From RGIG1927 sp045546275 (GTDB taxonomy: Bacteria; Bacillota; Clostridia; UMGS1883): a DNA stretch of 64,000 nt. The stretch is taken from positions 42,132 to 106,131 of the forward strand of contig JAZQCM010000025.1 of the NCBI GenBank assembly GCA_045546275.1. Direction: 5' to 3'. The position numbers were made by a program, and so were the translations under genes. This document shows, one piece after another, positions 51,084-60,529 of the stretch. Position 1 is the stretch's first letter. Each line of letters begins with the position of its first letter. The notes below the pieces were generated by a model that saw only the letters and a list, made by a program, of their open reading frames with translations, was not told where the DNA came from and searched no databases.

Positions 51084-54000
51084 TTAATTTGCTTTTACAA
51101 AATTTAAGCCCATTTGTTTTGCGTACCTTTCAACCGAAGAACTCGTGCTGTAAATTGTCACATCTTTTTTACCGTAATGGTCAACAACGCCTCCATCTTT
51201 ACCATTTACCACTACCCACAAACTGATAAACTCATTGGGGTTGATGGTTTTTGGCGCATTTAACATGTGAAGCTCTTTCACAGTGCCGGGAATTAATTCC
51301 TGCATGTATCCGCCGGAGGAATCCTGTTCTGCAAAGGTGTCGTTACCAAGGTAGTTTTCTGGCCATTTTATGGTCATTTTTGTAAGGTTGTCACATTTTG
51401 TGAAGGGCTGTCGGGAAAAAGTGTATATATAATACGGTGCTTTCATGCTTACAAGGTCAACGTCGTAATACCTTGCTCCGTGCCAGTAATTAACATTCAA
51501 AAGGGTAATTTCGGTAAGTGAGTCACAGTTTGTAAATGCAGCTTCACCTAACTTTTCAATGTTTTCAAGATTAATATATTCCAGAAGAGTACAGTCTGAA
51601 AAAGCATTGTTTGAAATTTCTTTTATATCTTCACTTAAATGAACACGCCTCACATAAGGATTTTTATTAAGCACTTTATCCTTAAGCTTAACCTTAAAGC
51701 CGCTTATAATAGCCGGTATGTAAATTTCTTCATCGTTTCTCACAGGGTACAAATAGTACAAGGTATCATTTTTGTACTGATACACACCACCTAAGAACTT
51801 GAACTTTTCGCCCTTTAATATTTCCTCTTTGGAATACTCACATTCAATTGTTCCCTTTTGGGTTTTAATGCCCTTTAATTCAAAATATTCTCTCGCCTTT
51901 GCAAGGTCGGTGTAAACTGTGACCTTTCCGCAATTTGAAAATTCCTCTTCGTTAATAAAATCGTTCACGTTTATCAAATACACCTTTTCAAGGTTTGTTA
52001 AGTTTTTGAAAAGAGGTGTTTGTGTTTTTGCATAGGGGAATTTCACATAGGCTTCCTTTAAGGTTTCAATGTTTTCAAAGCCGCTTTCCCATTCTTTAAT
52101 GTTTAAAAGGCTCACGCTCTCAAGCCTTGTTCCCAAAAAGGCGTCCTTTCCGATAAATTCAACATTTTCAAGGTTAATGTGTGAAAGATTGGTTGAATTT
52201 TTGAATGTGTCACAAGGGATTTTGAGAACACCTTCTTCAAGCTTAACGGTTTTTAAGTTTGGCATGTTACCAAATGCGCCATTTGAAATTGTAACAGGGT
52301 AGCCGTTAATGTGCGAAGGGATAGTAACGGTTTCTGCATTAATGTTTTTTGCCCCTGTAAGAAGGTATGTATAGTCCTTGAACTCATACACATTTTCGCC
52401 TTCAGGTTCGTTGTCGGTGTAGTTGTAAAAAGCGTTTACACCATCCACGTAATCGGTATTGTTCCAAAGGTCAAGCCTTGCCTCGCTTCCGCGGTAGTGG
52501 AGGTTTTTAACCCCACCATGCAACACATATGCCGTGGTGCTTGTTTTTGGAGAGGGTCGGTACGGATAAGAATATAAGCTTTCCATGCTTTCGGGAATAA
52601 CAAGATTTTCAATGTTTGAGTTTAAAAATGCATGTCCGTAGATTTTTTTAACACCTTCATGTATGTTAAGCTTGTAAAGGCTTACCCCACCAAAGCTGTA
52701 GGTGTCAATTTCCTTCACACTTCCGGCAACATTCACAACATCAAGGTTTTTCTCGCCTTTAAACGCGCCGTTACGAATGTATTCCACTCCATCGGGAATA
52801 GTAAATTCCTTTTCCGGTTTATTTGGCACATAGCGGTACAGGTTTTTCATGGGATAATCATAAAGCACATTATCCACTACTTTATAAAATCTGTTACCCT
52901 CCTCTACCTCAATTGTCTGAATAGAGGGGATATTGTTAAATATGTTCGCTAAAAAATCTGCCGTGTATCGCCATGTGGGTCCTAAAATTGAATCATCAAA
53001 ATCCTTTCCGATAATAATTTTAGTTATATTTTCGCAGTTTTTAAATGCTTCGCCATCAATTGAACTTATCCCTCCCGCAAGGCGGATTTCGGTTAATTTA
53101 TTGCAGGAAGCGAAATCATCACGGTGAATTTTCAGCATGCCACTTTCGGGGAAAGTGATTTTTTCCAGATTATCACAGGCAGCAAAACTGTCTCCTCCCA
53201 GATCAAAAACCGAGGGTTTAAACTCAACATCTTTCAGCTTGTCACAATCTCCAAAAACACTGCCCCACATATCAATTTTTCCGTATTCGGGGAACGTGAT
53301 TTTTTCAAGATTGTCGCAGTTGTAAAACGCATTTGAGCCAAGCACAACAACAGGGCTTTTTATTATAACCTCTTTAAGAGCAGGCATGTTTGCAAATGCT
53401 TTTTCCCCTACCCTTTGAACGGTTTCGTCAATTACTACAACATCAACGTCCTTGTAAATATTATAGGATTTAAAATAATCATCCATATTGGCTTTGTCGC
53501 TTGTGCCCTGAATGTAGCCGGTTACATTCATTTTTTTAATTCCGTTTTCTTCACTTATTGTGTAGGCGTTTGCCTTTTGGTTTTTGTAGAGCTCCGCTCC
53601 CCAAAAGATGTTTAAATCACTATTTGCACCGTAAAAGAGCTTGCTTTTATTTTCTTCATCTTCCAGAAAAGTTCTTAAGCCTGTTACAAAAGCATGTTTA
53701 AGAGCGGTGCACTTTTCAAAAGGTGCGCCCTGAAATTCTTGAAGATAGCTAAGATAAACAAATTCAAGACTTGTGCAATTGTAAAATGCACCTTCACCCA
53801 GACTGACTGCTTTGTACAAATCAATATACTTTAAACTTACGCAGTTTTCAAAGGCGGAATTTCCTATATACTGATTGTTATAACCATGAACAAAGTATAC
53901 TTCCTCCAACAAAACACAGCCTCGAAATGCCTTGGGATGTATTGTTTTGGTGTTTTCAAGATTAACACATTTCAAGCTTGTGCAGTTTTCAAAGGCAGAT

Positions 54001-54347
54001 TCACCAATTTCAAAGTTGTTTTCCGCAAGGTATACATTTTTTAAGCTGGTGCAATTCAAAAACACGCCCTCGGGAAGCTTTGAAATTGCTTTCACATTTG
54101 CAGTTTCAAGGTTTACACAGTCACGGAACGCATAATCACCAACTGTTACCCCTCTTTCCTCTATCTTTTCGGGTATTACAATTTCTGTTACGGTATTGTC
54201 AACAAGGCCTGTTATTGTTACCGTTTTTTCATCGTTAATTTTATAAATAAAATTTTCAAAGGTTTTAGCCTGCTCCTCCTGCGCCAATGCAGGCATAGTA
54301 GCTGCTGTTAAAACCAATGCCATTAATAAACACAAACATTTTTTCAT
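51084..54347 (-). CDS. Very large secreted BspA-type leucine-rich-repeat protein
   Basis: A 1087-residue exported protein. The signal peptide (MKKCLCLLMALVLTAATMPA) is followed by three long tracts of LRR_5 units (ALKEVIIKSPVVVLGSNAFY type) interrupted by short spacer domains (YTISEENGIKKMNVTGYI; YQYKNDTLYYLYPVRND). It ends ERYAKQMGLNFVKAN, the usual LRR_5 end with no anchor. The ATG at 54347 is preferred because AAGGAG is well placed; an in-frame TTG at 54380 overlaps the upstream gene. It starts 29 bases after the previous stop. Confidence 0.85.
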   Translation of the reverse strand: MKKCLCLLMALVLTAATMPALAQEEQAKTFENFIYKINDEKTVTITGLVDNTVTEIVIPEKIEERGVTVGDYAFRDCVNLETANVKAISKLPEGVFLNCTSLKNVYLAENNFEIGESAFENCTSLKCVNLENTKTIHPKAFRGCVLLEEVYFVHGYNNQYIGNSAFENCVSLKYIDLYKAVSLGEGAFYNCTSLEFVYLSYLQEFQGAPFEKCTALKHAFVTGLRTFLEDEENKSKLFYGANSDLNIFWGAELYKNQKANAYTISEENGIKKMNVTGYIQGTSDKANMDDYFKSYNIYKDVDVVVIDETVQRVGEKAFANMPALKEVIIKSPVVVLGSNAFYNCDNLEKITFPEYGKIDMWGSVFGDCDKLKDVEFKPSVFDLGGDSFAACDNLEKITFPESGMLKIHRDDFASCNKLTEIRLAGGISSIDGEAFKNCENITKIIIGKDFDDSILGPTWRYTADFLANIFNNIPSIQTIEVEEGNRFYKVVDNVLYDYPMKNLYRYVPNKPEKEFTIPDGVEYIRNGAFKGEKNLDVVNVAGSVKEIDTYSFGGVSLYKLNIHEGVKKIYGHAFLNSNIENLVIPESMESLYSYPYRPSPKTSTTAYVLHGGVKNLHYRGSEARLDLWNNTDYVDGVNAFYNYTDNEPEGENVYEFKDYTYLLTGAKNINAETVTIPSHINGYPVTISNGAFGNMPNLKTVKLEEGVLKIPCDTFKNSTNLSHINLENVEFIGKDAFLGTRLESVSLLNIKEWESGFENIETLKEAYVKFPYAKTQTPLFKNLTNLEKVYLINVNDFINEEEFSNCGKVTVYTDLAKAREYFELKGIKTQKGTIECEYSKEEILKGEKFKFLGGVYQYKNDTLYYLYPVRNDEEIYIPAIISGFKVKLKDKVLNKNPYVRRVHLSEDIKEISNNAFSDCTLLEYINLENIEKLGEAAFTNCDSLTEITLLNVNYWHGARYYDVDLVSMKAPYYIYTFSRQPFTKCDNLTKMTIKWPENYLGNDTFAEQDSSGGYMQELIPGTVKELHMLNAPKTINPNEFISLWVVVNGKDGGVVDHYGKKDVTIYSTSSSVERYAKQMGLNFVKAN

Positions 54348-54376
54348 AATTTTACTCTCCTTATTGTTGTAATTAT

Positions 54377-55963
54377 TCAATTTGTTATCTCAACCGTTTT
54401 CATTTCTCCGTTCCAATTTACTGTACAACCGAATGCTTCACTGATTGCCCTTACAGGCACCATTGTTCTATCGTTTGTAATTTCGGCTACTGCATCAAGC
54501 TCTATCGCTTCGCCGTTTTTGTAAAGCAAGTTTTCGCCGATTGTTATTTTAACTTCAACACCATCTTTAATGCCGATTGCAGTTTTCGTTGCATCTTCCC
54601 AGCTTACTTCTGCTCCAAGTGCTTCAAAAATTGCACGCATGGGCACCATAGTGCGGTCGTTTTTGATATACCCTGCTCCTAATGAATACTTTGCTATTGA
54701 TAAAGGGGTTTCGAGCATTATTGCAACGCCATTTTTTATTTTTTCAAATTCTTCATCATCGCTTGTTGTAATAACCCACCTGTCAGTATCTTCAATCATC
54801 ATATCAGGATGATCTGCAAAAATTTCATCTTTCTTTTCAATTAAATGCCGGGGCATTCTTGCAACAAAAACTCTATTGCACAGTTTAAATGCATAAGGCG
54901 GGATTTCTTTTACGCTATCGGGAATATATATCGCAAGCTTTCTGCCGTTCATCCCGGAAAAAGCCCACTTCCCAATTGAGGTTACTCCCTCTTCAATTAC
55001 AATATTTTCTATAACCAAATTTTGCATGCTTTCTCGCCATTGACTCCATCTTGCAGGGGTATGCTCATATCTCCACTTCCACATAACAAAGGGATAATAA
55101 TAACAATCTGCCATCTCACCTGTTCCCGAGATTGTAAGAGTGTTATTCTCGTAATGCCAGGTAAGGTTTGCTCCGCATACGCCATCAACAATGCTGTCCT
55201 CGCTATATATTTCTTCCTTATACCACAACATGCTTTCACATGGTCCGATATAATCATCTTCAAATTTTGACCAGGGGTGTATTATTCCCTTATCGTTTTT
55301 TTGAAGAGGTATATATTTTTCTTCAGTCTGGGCTTTTATATAAGGTGTTTCAAAAAACGCATAATGTCCAATGTAAATTTCCCTCTTTGAATCAAAATCG
55401 TCCTTTGCGGAACCTATTATAAAGTCCTTGTCAGGCAAATTAACCTCAACTAAACTTTCACAACCTTCAAAGGCACGTTTGCCGACACCAACAAGACTTT
55501 CGGGAAGCTTAACTTCTTTTATGTTTTTACAGTTCAGAAAAGCTCTGTCGCCAATTATCTCCAAGCTTTCGGGAAGGATGACTTTTTCTATTTCTTCATT
55601 TTCAAAGGCAGAACAGCCAATGCTTTTAATGCCTTCTCCAACAACAAGCTTTCTTATATCTAGATCTTCTCTGTCTGTCCCCGGATCAACAACGCCCTTT
55701 TTCCAATGAGGAAACATTATTGCTCTTGTGCAGTTGAAATTTTTGTCTAGATGAGCATAACCAATGGTGTAATCCAACTCACCTGTATAGTTATCCATAT
55801 AACCGCTACCCGAGAGGGTAAGTGTTTTGGTTTCTTCGTCATACACCCATATTATATTCTGTCCGCAATCACCCTCATGAATCGCGACTGCCTGTGCCTC
55901 TACCACCGCAAACACAAAAAGAATGCTGAATACAAAAACTAAAACCTTTTTTATTTTCTTCAC
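54377..55963 (-). CDS. Secreted LRR protein with copper-amine-oxidase-like C-terminus
   Basis: About 528 residues: signal peptide (1-26), preamble (NIIWVYDEETKTLTLSGSGY), short LRR_5 tract, a second preamble (NLTWHYENNTLTISGTGEM) with a few repeats, and the copper-amine-oxidase-like domain (NDRTMVPMRAIFEALGAEVS, NDRTMVPVRAISEAFGC). It lacks copper ligands expected of a real oxidase; the domain is commonly found on clostridial surface proteins. The start is unusual: the only good ribosome binding site, AAAGGTG, leads to an ATA codon (55952-55954) where the paralogous leader at 57526 has ATG. The GTG at 55963 overlaps the ribosome binding site. It is the first gene of the LRR operon. Confidence 0.8.
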   Translation of the reverse strand: MKKIKKVLVFVFSILFVFAVVEAQAVAIHEGDCGQNIIWVYDEETKTLTLSGSGYMDNYTGELDYTIGYAHLDKNFNCTRAIMFPHWKKGVVDPGTDREDLDIRKLVVGEGIKSIGCSAFENEEIEKVILPESLEIIGDRAFLNCKNIKEVKLPESLVGVGKRAFEGCESLVEVNLPDKDFIIGSAKDDFDSKREIYIGHYAFFETPYIKAQTEEKYIPLQKNDKGIIHPWSKFEDDYIGPCESMLWYKEEIYSEDSIVDGVCGANLTWHYENNTLTISGTGEMADCYYYPFVMWKWRYEHTPARWSQWRESMQNLVIENIVIEEGVTSIGKWAFSGMNGRKLAIYIPDSVKEIPPYAFKLCNRVFVARMPRHLIEKKDEIFADHPDMMIEDTDRWVITTSDDEEFEKIKNGVAIMLETPLSIAKYSLGAGYIKNDRTMVPMRAIFEALGAEVSWEDATKTAIGIKDGVEVKITIGENLLYKNGEAIELDAVAEITNDRTMVPVRAISEAFGCTVNWNGEMKTVEITN

Positions 55964-56085
55964 CTTTTTCTAAAATTTACCTCTATTTATAATACCTTTC
56001 AAAATGTTAAAAAGTTGCATCTTCTAATTAAATATTACAATAGTGAAAATTTTTGTCAAGGGAATTTGCAAAATTGGTCATAAAA

Positions 56086-56111
56086 GAAACCGTGCGGTAA
56101 CGCACGGTTTC
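56086..56111 (-). terminator. Terminator of the RCC1-like gene
   Basis: GAAACCGTGCG (56086-56096) pairs with CGCACGGTTTC (56101-56111), followed by TTTTATG in the minus direction. Confidence 0.82.
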
Positions 56112-56173
56112 TAAACAATTTAATTTGGGTCATCCCCTGACTTTGAATAAAAACTCTGACATATTTCTTTATC
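56112..56173 (-). pseudogene. Fossil of a C-terminal module (alginate-lyase-type gene 3' end)
   Basis: Read on the minus strand in a frame different from the upstream gene, this stretch encodes YVRVFIQSQGMTQIK, matching YVRTFIWNEGMTPIK at the end of the protein at 57687. It lies between the stop at 56183 and the terminator. Confidence 0.7.
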
Positions 56174-56182
56174 TGTAATTAT

Positions 56183-57526
56183 TCAGTTTGTTATCTCAAC
56201 CGTTTTCATTTCGTCGTTCCAGGTTACTGCACAGCCGAATGCTTCGCTTATCGCTCTCACAGGCACCATTGTTCTGTCATTGGTAATTTCCGCGGCACAA
56301 TCGAGTTCTATCCTTTCACCGTTTTTGTACAAAGCATTTTCACCGATGGTGATTTTAACTTCATCTTGTACTGTGTGGATTCTATCAACGCCATTGTCAT
56401 TAATAATTTCAACTCGTTTTTTCAAAGCCGTTGCTGTTTTTGTTGTATCGTCCCAAGTAACAGTTGCACCAAGTGCTTCAAATATTGCCCTCATTGGTAC
56501 TAATGTGCGGTCGTTTTTTATGTAAGGCAGTGTGTCGGTATTAAGTGCTTCTTTGTTTATATAAACACCTATCACAAGTGGTTTTACTTCCACACCCGCC
56601 GGCATGGCATTTTCTTTTTCAAGTACTGCCTTGCCATTTTTTATCCAATAAAGGTTTCCATCCTGACAATAAGCATATGTTGTGTGTGTTGCCACCATAT
56701 TTGAATTATAGCCTGACCATTCAGTTTCAAAGTGATACACGTTTTTCAAAAGCACATTGCCGCTAAGGGTTTGTAAATCACCATTATTCAAAAGCATAAC
56801 TTTATAATTAAAGTCATAAACATTTTCACCTATTTTTATGGGAACATTGCTTACAATAAATCCCGATTGGTCAAACTTGTCGCCCCAGGCATATAAATCA
56901 TTGTTGTCAGTTTTTGCAAGGGTTCCCCACTGATAAAACTTCATTTGACAAACATTATCAATATTCATTTTTGTTGCAGTGTATTCTATTTCATGCTTTT
57001 CATTTTCGCCAATACCCAATTGGTTACTTATGTATGATTCCATCGAATATCCGTTCCTCTTTACAACGGTCATAGAGCCTTCTTCTCCCCATGCCCACAT
57101 AGAGCCGTCTGTTTTGCGGGCAAAATAGCGATTTGAAGCATTCCACACCTTTTCAACATTTTCCATAACTACGATTGGAGCATTTGTTCTGCCTTCGGTT
57201 TCACCAATGCCCATGAATGCCTTTGCGCCCCACATATAAAGTTTTTTGTCATTTGTTAAATAACCATCTTCAACAAGCATGGTTACATTGTCACAGATTT
57301 TCTCAAAGCTTATGCTTTCATCGGAGCTTTTTAAAAGAACACCGTCCTTTGTCAAAAGGAATATTTCGCTTCCATTCCAATAAACCGACCGAGCATTTGA
57401 ATATAATACTTCATTTGTGGATTTATCGTACAGTTCATCATTTTCGTTAATACCATAACCTCCTGCAGCTGCAGAAATCCCCGTTAAAAGCATTATTGCT
57501 AAAACCAGACTTATAACCTTTTTCAT
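56183..57526 (-). CDS. Secreted RCC1-like repeat protein with copper-amine-oxidase-like C-terminus
   Basis: A 447-residue exported protein: signal peptide (MKKVISLVLAIMLLTGISAA), then a beta-propeller-like region with RCC1-type units (DKKLYMWGAKAFMGIGETEG, DGSMWAWGEEG, NNDLYAWGDK), then two half-repeats of the copper-amine-oxidase-like domain. RCC1-type surface proteins in Firmicutes are thought to bind proteins or glycans. The ATG at 57526 follows AAAGGTG; the GTG at 57535 is inside that site. Its 3' end is identical to that of the gene at 54377 up to 12 bases past the stop. Confidence 0.82.
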   Translation of the reverse strand: MKKVISLVLAIMLLTGISAAAGGYGINENDELYDKSTNEVLYSNARSVYWNGSEIFLLTKDGVLLKSSDESISFEKICDNVTMLVEDGYLTNDKKLYMWGAKAFMGIGETEGRTNAPIVVMENVEKVWNASNRYFARKTDGSMWAWGEEGSMTVVKRNGYSMESYISNQLGIGENEKHEIEYTATKMNIDNVCQMKFYQWGTLAKTDNNDLYAWGDKFDQSGFIVSNVPIKIGENVYDFNYKVMLLNNGDLQTLSGNVLLKNVYHFETEWSGYNSNMVATHTTYAYCQDGNLYWIKNGKAVLEKENAMPAGVEVKPLVIGVYINKEALNTDTLPYIKNDRTLVPMRAIFEALGATVTWDDTTKTATALKKRVEIINDNGVDRIHTVQDEVKITIGENALYKNGERIELDCAAEITNDRTMVPVRAISEAFGCAVTWNDEMKTVEITN

Positions 57527-57750
57527 TTTCTTCACCTTTTTCTAAAATTTACCTTTATTTATAATACCTTTTAAAATGTTAAAAAGTTGCATCTTATAAT
57601 TTAATATTACAATAGTGAAAATTTTTGTCAAGGAAATTTACAAAATTGGTCATAAAAGAAACCGTGCGGTAACGCACGGTTTAAAACTATTTAATTGGGG
57701 TCATTCCCTCGTTCCAGATAAAGGTTCTGACATATTCGCCCTCATCTGTA
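57515..57750. repeat. Duplicated intergenic block, right copy
   Basis: Partner of 55943-56177. Here the lyase 3' end is intact and coding, the terminator is at 57658-57682, and the start codon of the downstream gene is ATG. Confidence 0.85.
57658..57682 (-). terminator. Terminator of the alginate-lyase-like gene
   Basis: AAACCGTGCG pairs with CGCACGGTTT around GTAA, five bases past the stop at 57687, then TTCTTTTATG. Confidence 0.82.
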
Positions 57751-60410
57751 TTGCAACTTATCTTGTAGGAAAAATCTTGTACTGCTTCGGAAATATCAAC
57801 AGCGTCTTTCACAATGTCAATTATAATATCATTCTTATCGTACACTGCAATGTAGATAACCGCCTTATCCCCGCTTTTCGGAACAGACACATTAACCTTT
57901 ACAAAGCTTGTATCCACAGCTTCTATTTCCCATTGCTGATGCAAGCCTTTGTTATATGTATACTGCAAAACATCTGTACCATCATCTGTCAGTCCGTTTA
58001 AAACATCAAGGCCCAGACCCGATGCCACGGATGTTAGTTTGTAATAGCCGTTATAGTAATTGTCCCAATCGTCCTCCATGCACAAAAATGCAAACTGTTG
58101 TGAAAACCTGCCTTTGTAATCACTTGTTGTTATTAATGCGCCAGTGCTGTAGGAGTCGTTTTCAACACTCATGGCCTTGCCTGTTTTAACATTTGTCAAA
58201 ACGTAAACTCCGCCACCGATATCATCCAATTCCCAAAGCTGCGAGGTGTCATTTTCATTTACTGCATACTGCTTAACGTAGCCGTTTTCGTCAACTGCAA
58301 GCGCACTGCCCGACTTACGGCATTTAATACGGTAAACACCCTCTTTAATATTGCTTTTTGGAACCTTAGCCTCTTTACCGCTTCCCTTGTCACTATTGTA
58401 CAAAAGTGTGCCAAAGCCGAACTGGTCAAAGCTCGATGCATGCCCACCTGCACCGCCTTCGGGTGCGATAGAGTCTGCCGCAAGCTTAATGCCCGGCACA
58501 TTGTACCCCTTGCGGTTTGCATAGTGATTGTAAATCATTGCCCATATGGGTCGCAGACTACCTTTTGCTGAAATAACATCTTGCGAAGACCATGTTCCGT
58601 TTTGCCCCGAATACCAGTTGTAGGTTGTGAAAGGCACGGTGTAGCCCATTTCATACTGGGCAACATATTCAGCAGCATACATAAAGCGGTTATTTGCCCA
58701 GGAATACAAATCGTCACCCTGGTTCCATGAAATTTCGCACACAACCGCCATAAGTCCAACACCCATTTCTGTGTGGCCGAAATCTCGTCCTGCCTCCTGC
58801 CATTGACCTATGGGCACATTAAGCTCGCTTTCAGTTTGCTCATACAATTTAGGTATAGCATTAAAAATTGAGCCGTTACCTGCACCATTCTTGTAGTATT
58901 CCTGTGCTCTTTGGTAAATGTCACGACGGTCACAGAACACTCCAAGTGCGGTTGCAAACGCCATGTTGCACAAGTCCCAGTTTGCCCAGTAGTTCATAAT
59001 GTGTGCACCATTGTGGTCGCCACCGTATTCATTTGAATACAAAAACCTTTCTGTCAAAGGCTTGTAGAACACATTCATGAGCATGTCCTGCATGCGCTCT
59101 AACTCAAAGCCCTCGTAGTCACGCATGATTTCCGCAGCAGCTACCATTTCATAGCCGTAAAGACCTGCTGCAAGGTATCTGTCCGCATTACCGGTTATGG
59201 TTTTAAGGGTTTTGCTCCATGCATTTAAAATATCCCTTGCGCAATCTGCATACGCCTTATCGCCGCTGATTTTCCAGCGGATGGCACAAAGGTATGCACG
59301 ATGAACATCCTGATAAAGCTGACCGTAGTTTTGTCCTGTACCGCCACGGACAATGGTTGCGGTAGCCCGATTTCCGCCAATTTGTGCGTAGCTGTTATTG
59401 GTTAATGTGTTGTATGCTGATAAATAAGGCTCTTCGCCCAAATAAACCTTTTGTGCAATGAAATCAAGGTCTGCCGCTGTATTCAAAACACCGGGGTGAA
59501 CGAACATTTCGTTTTCTTTTACGTACCTGTAGTCAAAAACAAGGCTTTTGTTTTCCTCGCCTAAAGTAAAGCTGACATACTTTTCGTTTTTGTCAGTAAC
59601 AAGAACATATTTTTCTCCATCCTTGGTAATTTCTTCAGGCACAGTTTCTGACACATACTGCTCTCCATACTGCAAAGCTGCGGTGTTTTTCCTTTCGCCC
59701 AAAACAAGTTTTTCGTTACTGTATGCAGTTTGGTTTGCAATGTACCTTTCGCCAATTTCCACCACAAGCTTTTCAGCCTTCACAATGCTTATGTTGCCAA
59801 TACCAATATTACTTGCCCAGCCTATGCAAAGGCGGATGTATTCATCCTCAGCTTTAGGTGTGAACGCAAAGGAATTAACACTCCATAAGGGTGAAGCCAT
59901 TATGCCGTAGGTGTAATTTGTGCCGTCGTAATTTCCCATCACATAGCCTGTGTTATTTTTGTTTTCATCACACAAAAATGCGTTTGACCACTGTATTTTA
60001 CCTTCTGTTTCACCACTAACAGCAAAGGTTATAACAAAGGTTTCTTTGCCCGTGTGCTCAGGCAAAGGAATGTAGGGGTTAATACTTCCCTCTGCAGTGC
60101 TTGCACCCAATGTTGCGGCAAAAATACCCGAACAATCGTTGTAGCCCTCCTGTATTGAAAAATTGTCGCTCAAATCTTTTCCACCGCTGCTCCAGCCTTG
60201 GTATGTAGAGCAGGTATAGTCAAAAAGTTCTATGTCAATAAGGTTTTCGTTATCAGACACAACATATCCCATTCCATTTATGTCAACTACAGGAGTGTTT
60301 ATTAAGGGTGTGCAATCGGCAAAATGGGTGGTTGTACAATCCTGTGCCCATGTGCATATATTCTCAAAAAGCATTATTAAAATAATTAAAACCGAAATCC
60401 GTTTTTTCAT
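57687..60410 (-). CDS. Secreted alginate-lyase-family protein with ricin-type lectin domain
   Basis: A 907-residue exported protein. Signal peptide (MKKRISVLIILIMLFENICT to WAQ), a carbohydrate-binding-like beta domain (about 35-205), a linker, then an alpha/alpha-toroid of the alginate lyase type (320-640) with NADRYLAAGLYGYEMVAAAE, GGDHNGAHIMNYWANWDL and GQWQEAGRDFGHTEMGVG. A ricin-B-type lectin domain (CBM13-like; repeats YRIKCRKSGSALAVDENG, YYKLTSVASGLGLDVLNG) follows, and the C-terminal module ends YVRTFIWNEGMTPIK. Lyases of this fold cut uronate-containing polymers such as alginate or glucuronan. The ATG at 60410 follows GGAGG. Confidence 0.85.
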   Translation of the reverse strand: MKKRISVLIILIMLFENICTWAQDCTTTHFADCTPLINTPVVDINGMGYVVSDNENLIDIELFDYTCSTYQGWSSGGKDLSDNFSIQEGYNDCSGIFAATLGASTAEGSINPYIPLPEHTGKETFVITFAVSGETEGKIQWSNAFLCDENKNNTGYVMGNYDGTNYTYGIMASPLWSVNSFAFTPKAEDEYIRLCIGWASNIGIGNISIVKAEKLVVEIGERYIANQTAYSNEKLVLGERKNTAALQYGEQYVSETVPEEITKDGEKYVLVTDKNEKYVSFTLGEENKSLVFDYRYVKENEMFVHPGVLNTAADLDFIAQKVYLGEEPYLSAYNTLTNNSYAQIGGNRATATIVRGGTGQNYGQLYQDVHRAYLCAIRWKISGDKAYADCARDILNAWSKTLKTITGNADRYLAAGLYGYEMVAAAEIMRDYEGFELERMQDMLMNVFYKPLTERFLYSNEYGGDHNGAHIMNYWANWDLCNMAFATALGVFCDRRDIYQRAQEYYKNGAGNGSIFNAIPKLYEQTESELNVPIGQWQEAGRDFGHTEMGVGLMAVVCEISWNQGDDLYSWANNRFMYAAEYVAQYEMGYTVPFTTYNWYSGQNGTWSSQDVISAKGSLRPIWAMIYNHYANRKGYNVPGIKLAADSIAPEGGAGGHASSFDQFGFGTLLYNSDKGSGKEAKVPKSNIKEGVYRIKCRKSGSALAVDENGYVKQYAVNENDTSQLWELDDIGGGVYVLTNVKTGKAMSVENDSYSTGALITTSDYKGRFSQQFAFLCMEDDWDNYYNGYYKLTSVASGLGLDVLNGLTDDGTDVLQYTYNKGLHQQWEIEAVDTSFVKVNVSVPKSGDKAVIYIAVYDKNDIIIDIVKDAVDISEAVQDFSYKISCNTDEGEYVRTFIWNEGMTPIK

Positions 60411-60440
60411 TTTTGCCTCCAAAAGTTTAATTCACTTTAA

Positions 60441-60469
60441 ATTATACCTTTTTATTGGCATTTTTTCAA
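60441..60469 (-). promoter_or_regulatory. Promoter of the alginate-lyase-like gene
   Basis: Minus-strand TTGAAA (60464-60469), 17-base spacer, TATAAT (60441-60446). Confidence 0.75.
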
Positions 60470-60494
60470 CAAGAAAACATACCGTTTTGCACAC

Positions 60495-60528
60495 AAAAAG
60501 AGACCGCATGCATTCTGCAGTCTCTTTT
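60495..60528 (-). terminator. Terminator of sfsA
   Basis: AAAAGAGAC (60496-60504) pairs with GTCTCTTTT (60520-60528), with inner TGCA pairing, overlapping the sfsA stop region. Confidence 0.8.
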
Positions 60529-60529
60529 G

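Larger units (their letters stand above)
55943..56177. repeat. Duplicated intergenic block, left copy
   Basis: Nearly identical over about 170 bases to 57515-57682 and recognisably related to 57750. It contains the start region of the gene at 54377, a promoter-like TTGACA (minus strand, near 56056-56061), a terminator hairpin (56086-56111), and a decayed copy of the last codons of an alginate-lyase-type gene. Confidence 0.85.
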
